Assembly (NCBI GenBank): GCA_002338605.1
Contig: DDIP01000442.1
Location: 1-8,334, forward strand
Length of the DNA stretch: 8,334 bases
From: Proteobacteria bacterium UBA1847
GTDB lineage: Bacteria > Pseudomonadota > Gammaproteobacteria > Steroidobacterales > Woeseiaceae
Reading direction: 5' to 3'
The position numbers and the translations under genes were made by a program. Each line of letters starts with the position of its first letter. The first letter of the stretch is position 1. Positions 6,394-8,334 of the stretch are shown here, one piece after another. The notes below the pieces were generated by a model, which saw only the letters and a list, made by a program, of their open reading frames with translations, was not told the DNA's origin and did not search any database.

Positions 6394-6415
6394 TTAGTTA
6401 GCATGTACTCACTTA
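6394..6415. promoter_or_regulatory. Candidate TetR operator 3 (upstream of the membrane-protein gene)
   Basis: The arms TTAGTTAGCA and TACTCACTTA flank a TG centre, with seven of ten complementary. It shares TACTCACT with site 2. A second near-copy, TACTAACT, follows directly at 6414-6421. By analogy with sites 1 and 2 the -10 would fall at about 6390-6395 (TTTATT), but no good -35 is present, so an independent promoter here is only weakly supported. Confidence 0.6.
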
Positions 6416-6446
6416 CTAACTGTCGATCACTGTAGAGACAAAATCA

Positions 6447-6863
6447 ATGACATCAACCAGCGGAAAAAGTCACCTGTGGCTGCGAGCCGCCGCATTGGTC
6501 GGCTTGCTTTTCGGCCTGATGACCATTCGCGAGGGAGCGGCAGTGCTGTTTTTTGACGGCGCGGCGCGCGCCGCTGCGGGCAACTATGTACCGTTTGTTC
6601 TCTGGTTTAATTTCCTGGCGGGCTTCGCTTACGTGGCTGCCGGTGTCGGTCTATGGTTCCGGCGACGTTGGGGGCTACGCCTGGCCATCGCCGTCGCCGT
6701 GGCGACATTTCTGGTGTTTGTCGCGTTCGGGTGGCATGTCATCATCGGTGGAGCGTATGAGATGCGCACCGTGGTGGCGATGACATTGCGCAGCACTATC
6801 TGGCTCGTCATAGCCGCGATTGGATGGCGCGTTCTCAATCGACATGTCATTGCTTCACCTTAA
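6447..6863 (+). CDS. Four-helix integral membrane protein of unknown function
   Basis: I do not recognise the family. The 138-residue product has four predicted membrane segments: ~12-32, 49-70, 76-96 and 109-128. Positive clusters lie between TM2 and TM3 (RRRWGLR) and after TM4 (RVLNRH), placing both termini and that loop in the cytoplasm. A conserved-looking IREG at 27-30 ends TM1, and FGWHVIIGGAYEMRT carries His97 between TM3 and TM4. There is no haem-binding CxxCH. The ATG at 6447 has only a weak ribosome site (AGAGA, ten bases upstream). It follows the cytochrome c'-like gene by 99 bases, with candidate operator 3 in the gap, so it may be co-regulated. A haem or quinone partner role for the cytochrome is conceivable but is only inference. 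Confidence 0.8.
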   Translation: MTSTSGKSHLWLRAAALVGLLFGLMTIREGAAVLFFDGAARAAAGNYVPFVLWFNFLAGFAYVAAGVGLWFRRRWGLRLAIAVAVATFLVFVAFGWHVIIGGAYEMRTVVAMTLRSTIWLVIAAIGWRVLNRHVIASP

Positions 6864-6875
6864 CGAGTCCAAACA

Positions 6876-7016
6876 ATGAGCGATACCGTCAGTGTGACCA
6901 TCAGGCAACAAAGTAACGACCCGTTCGAAGAGTCGTGTACGGTTACCGTGGGCGTCCGCAGCGGTATCCCGGTTTTAGTTGGGGACTCGGATAGCGAAAG
7001 CGCAACGGTCAACTAG
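6876..7016 (+). CDS. Possible small protein, 46 aa, unknown
   Basis: The frame runs from ATG 6876 to TAG 7014-7016 and starts MSDTVSVTIRQQSNDPFEES. It is rich in Ser, Thr and Val, acidic near the end, has one Cys and no membrane segment. It begins 12 bases after the membrane-protein stop and ends just before the DUF4136 ribosome site, so it fills the gap neatly as a gene would. The ribosome site is weak (GAG, nine bases upstream) and I recognise no family, so it may be non-coding. Confidence 0.4.
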   Translation: MSDTVSVTIRQQSNDPFEESCTVTVGVRSGIPVLVGDSDSESATVN

Positions 7017-7021
7017 TTAAT

Positions 7022-7027
7022 GAGGAG
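7022..7027 (+). promoter_or_regulatory. Ribosome binding site deciding the DUF4136 start
   Basis: GAGGAG lies seven bases before the ATG at 7035 and four before the adjacent ATG at 7032. It overlaps the in-frame ATG at 7020, which makes that earlier start unlikely. Confidence 0.7.
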
Positions 7028-7034
7028 AAATATG

Positions 7035-7628
7035 ATGAACGGCGACTACAGGAGCGGAGTCAGCTACCGACTACCGGCCATGTTTTTGTTGCTCACGCTA
7101 CTGCTTGGTGGCTGTGCGACGATCAAGACCGGTTCGCACCGCGATGAAACCGCGTCATTTGAGGGCTATCGCACCTTCAGCTGGATTGCGGATAACCCGA
7201 TGATTGTGGGTCAGGGCGCTCGTGTGTCGACCAGTCCACTAACGCAAAAGAAGATTGTGGATACGATTGTCGGCGAGCTAACACGCAAGGGTTTCGTGTA
7301 TACGAGCAATCGAGACGAAGCGGATTTCGTGTTGGCCTACACAGTGGGCACTCGCGAACGCATTGAAGCAACTTCCTATCCAAGCGCTTACCGCGGCACC
7401 TGGGGGTGGCATTTGTACGGCCGCCACTATTATGAAATCGAAGTAGAGCACCGTATGTACACCGAAGGTACGTTGGGCGTGGATATATTCGACGGAAAAA
7501 CGAAGCAGCCCGTTTGGCACGGTTGGGCCAGCAAGACAATCTCGACATCCGACCGGCAGGACCCGGCAACGTCGATCGCGAAAGCCGTAACGGCATTGTT
7601 TGCGAAATTTCCACCAACCGGTCGTTGA
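7035..7628 (+). CDS. DUF4136 domain lipoprotein
   Basis: The product has ~197 residues. A signal segment, MFLLLTLLLGGC, ends in a lipobox (LGGC), so it is a lipoprotein, probably of the outer membrane. The rest matches PF13590 (DUF4136) in order: FEGYRTFSWI, SPLTQKKIVDTIVGELTRKGF, DEADFVLAYTVG, the late EGTLGVDIFDGKTKQPVWHG, and a C-terminal AIAKAVTALFAKFPP-like helix (here SIAKAVTALFAKFPP). Between these is an aromatic insert, YRGTWGWHLYGRHYYEIEV. The family's function is unknown. Of the in-frame starts at 7020, 7032 and 7035, I chose 7035 because GAGGAG sits seven bases before it. It follows the 46-aa frame closely and may belong to the same transcript as the cytochrome c'-like and membrane-protein genes. 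Confidence 0.9.
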   Translation: MNGDYRSGVSYRLPAMFLLLTLLLGGCATIKTGSHRDETASFEGYRTFSWIADNPMIVGQGARVSTSPLTQKKIVDTIVGELTRKGFVYTSNRDEADFVLAYTVGTRERIEATSYPSAYRGTWGWHLYGRHYYEIEVEHRMYTEGTLGVDIFDGKTKQPVWHGWASKTISTSDRQDPATSIAKAVTALFAKFPPTGR

Positions 7629-7643
7629 GATTGAGGCGCTTGC

Positions 7644-7835
7644 ATGCGTCGCGATAGGTTCGTGTGGTGCGGCGTGCGCCCGGTAGGAATGGCTCGCGCG
7701 CACAACATTGAAACCGCAACGTGGGTCGCTATTTGGGCAGCAAGTGCAGCTGCTCTCTGGATCGCTGCGCGTACGGTGGCAGGCGCTGCGAGCGTGCTGC
7801 CCGCGATCCAAGTGGGAACGATGAGAATGGTCTGA
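7644..7835 (+). CDS. Possible small membrane protein, 63 aa, unknown
   Basis: The frame has GAGG seven bases before its ATG, 15 bases after the DUF4136 stop. The N-terminus is basic (MRRDR), and residues ~25-47 (TATWVAIWAASAAALWIAAR) could form one membrane helix. I recognise no family, and the region could equally be untranslated spacer between converging genes. No terminator is visible here for either flanking gene. Confidence 0.3.
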   Translation: MRRDRFVWCGVRPVGMARAHNIETATWVAIWAASAAALWIAARTVAGAASVLPAIQVGTMRMV

Positions 7836-7853
7836 TCCCTGAAAGGCTTTTGG

Positions 7854-8334
7854 TCACTTCGAATCGAGCGCAGCGACAACGACCTCGGCGAGTTTCTGCT
7901 CAAGCATTTTCATGACCGGGTTGGAGTTGTCGGCGATACCGATATCCGTGTTGATCTGGAATGCGATAGAAACATTGTGATCGGCGTAGTAGCGCAGGCT
8001 TGAGCTGTAGCCGGGGATCCAACCGCTATGGCCGTAAACTGCACCGAGTTCACCGCCGCGGTGAATGGCGACGCCCAAACCGTACGCCACGTCGGGATTG
8101 CCCGGATCAATTGAAACGGCGTCGAGCATATGGATGAGATAGCGAAACTCCATGGCCTGACCACTGAACAACGCAGCGCCCCAGACTGCCAGATCTCGAG
8201 ATGTGCGGAACAATCCACCGCCAGTCCATTCGACACCTGGGTTCCATGCCATCACGCCGGGACGGGTGGTTGTTTCCGGAGGAAAGCCGAACGGGTTGTC
8301 GTCGCGCATATACCCCGTAGCCAGTCGCGGCAGG
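7854..8334 (-). CDS. Serine hydrolase of the beta-lactamase/class C family, C-terminal part (runs off right edge)
   Basis: The visible ~160 residues begin LPRLATGYMRDDN and contain two hallmarks of PF00144. The first is WTGGGLFRTSRDLAVWGAAL, the 'aGGl.sta.Dla.w' block. The second is YGHSGWIPGYSS, whose HSG takes the place of the KTG triad on the active-site strand, encoded around 8008-8037. The nucleophile SxxK and the YxN motif lie beyond the right edge, so activity cannot be judged. Relatives include esterases, D-aminopeptidases and penicillin-binding-like proteins, and true beta-lactamase activity should not be assumed. The C-terminus ends in a helix, MLEQKLAEVVVAALDSK. It converges with the DUF4136 gene. 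Confidence 0.9.
   Translation of the reverse strand, partial: LPRLATGYMRDDNPFGFPPETTTRPGVMAWNPGVEWTGGGLFRTSRDLAVWGAALFSGQAMEFRYLIHMLDAVSIDPGNPDVAYGLGVAIHRGGELGAVYGHSGWIPGYSSSLRYYADHNVSIAFQINTDIGIADNSNPVMKMLEQKLAEVVVAALDSK

Noticed and set aside
5886..6404. Minus-strand open frame of ~170 codons opposite the cytochrome c'-like gene
   Set aside because: The plus-strand gene has a signal peptide, CxxCH motif, ribosome site and promoter; the antisense frame has none.
7278..7811. Minus-strand open frames opposite the DUF4136 gene and the following gap
   Set aside because: They are Cys/Arg-rich shadow translations of a well-matched DUF4136 gene.

Overview
The window looks like a chromosomal stretch from a moderately GC-rich gammaproteobacterium. 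I infer this from family content: a Gcw_chp/TIGR02001 outer-membrane-type protein, a DUF4124-like protein, a DUF4136 lipoprotein, Ohr, and a TIGR02999-type ECF sigma factor beside exported lipoproteins. The exact lineage cannot be fixed from the sequence alone. I see no tRNA, rRNA, CRISPR array, insertion sequence or phage gene.

Left part (1-3886, all on the minus strand, so transcription runs right to left): a Gcw_chp/TIGR02001 protein (3149-3886), an unrecognised 259-aa lipoprotein (2261-3040), a 624-aa lipoprotein made of two ~80-residue repeats and seven RCC1 repeats (377-2251), and the N-terminal part of an ECF sigma factor that runs off the left edge (1-259). The two lipoprotein genes are 9 bases apart and look translationally coupled. 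The RCC1 gene ends in a 7-bp hairpin before the sigma-factor gene.

Middle part (4028-5667, minus strand): a small secreted DUF4124-like protein, the organic hydroperoxide resistance protein Ohr with its catalytic residues intact, and a TetR-family repressor. A 28-base imperfect palindrome lies between tetR and ohr.

Right part (5668-7628, plus strand): divergent from tetR are a cytochrome c'-like monohaem protein (5910-6347), a four-helix membrane protein (6447-6863), a possible 46-aa protein (6876-7016) and a DUF4136 lipoprotein (7035-7628). Three related 22-bp inverted repeats share the half-site TTAGNGAGTA with a 2-bp centre. They lie over the tetR promoter, over a near-consensus promoter for the cytochrome gene, and just upstream of the membrane-protein gene. 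The simplest reading is that the TetR protein represses itself and this redox/membrane cluster. This self-contained regulatory unit is the most interesting thing in the window.

Right edge (7854-8334, minus strand): the C-terminal part of a beta-lactamase-family serine hydrolase, with a possible 63-aa membrane protein in the gap before it.
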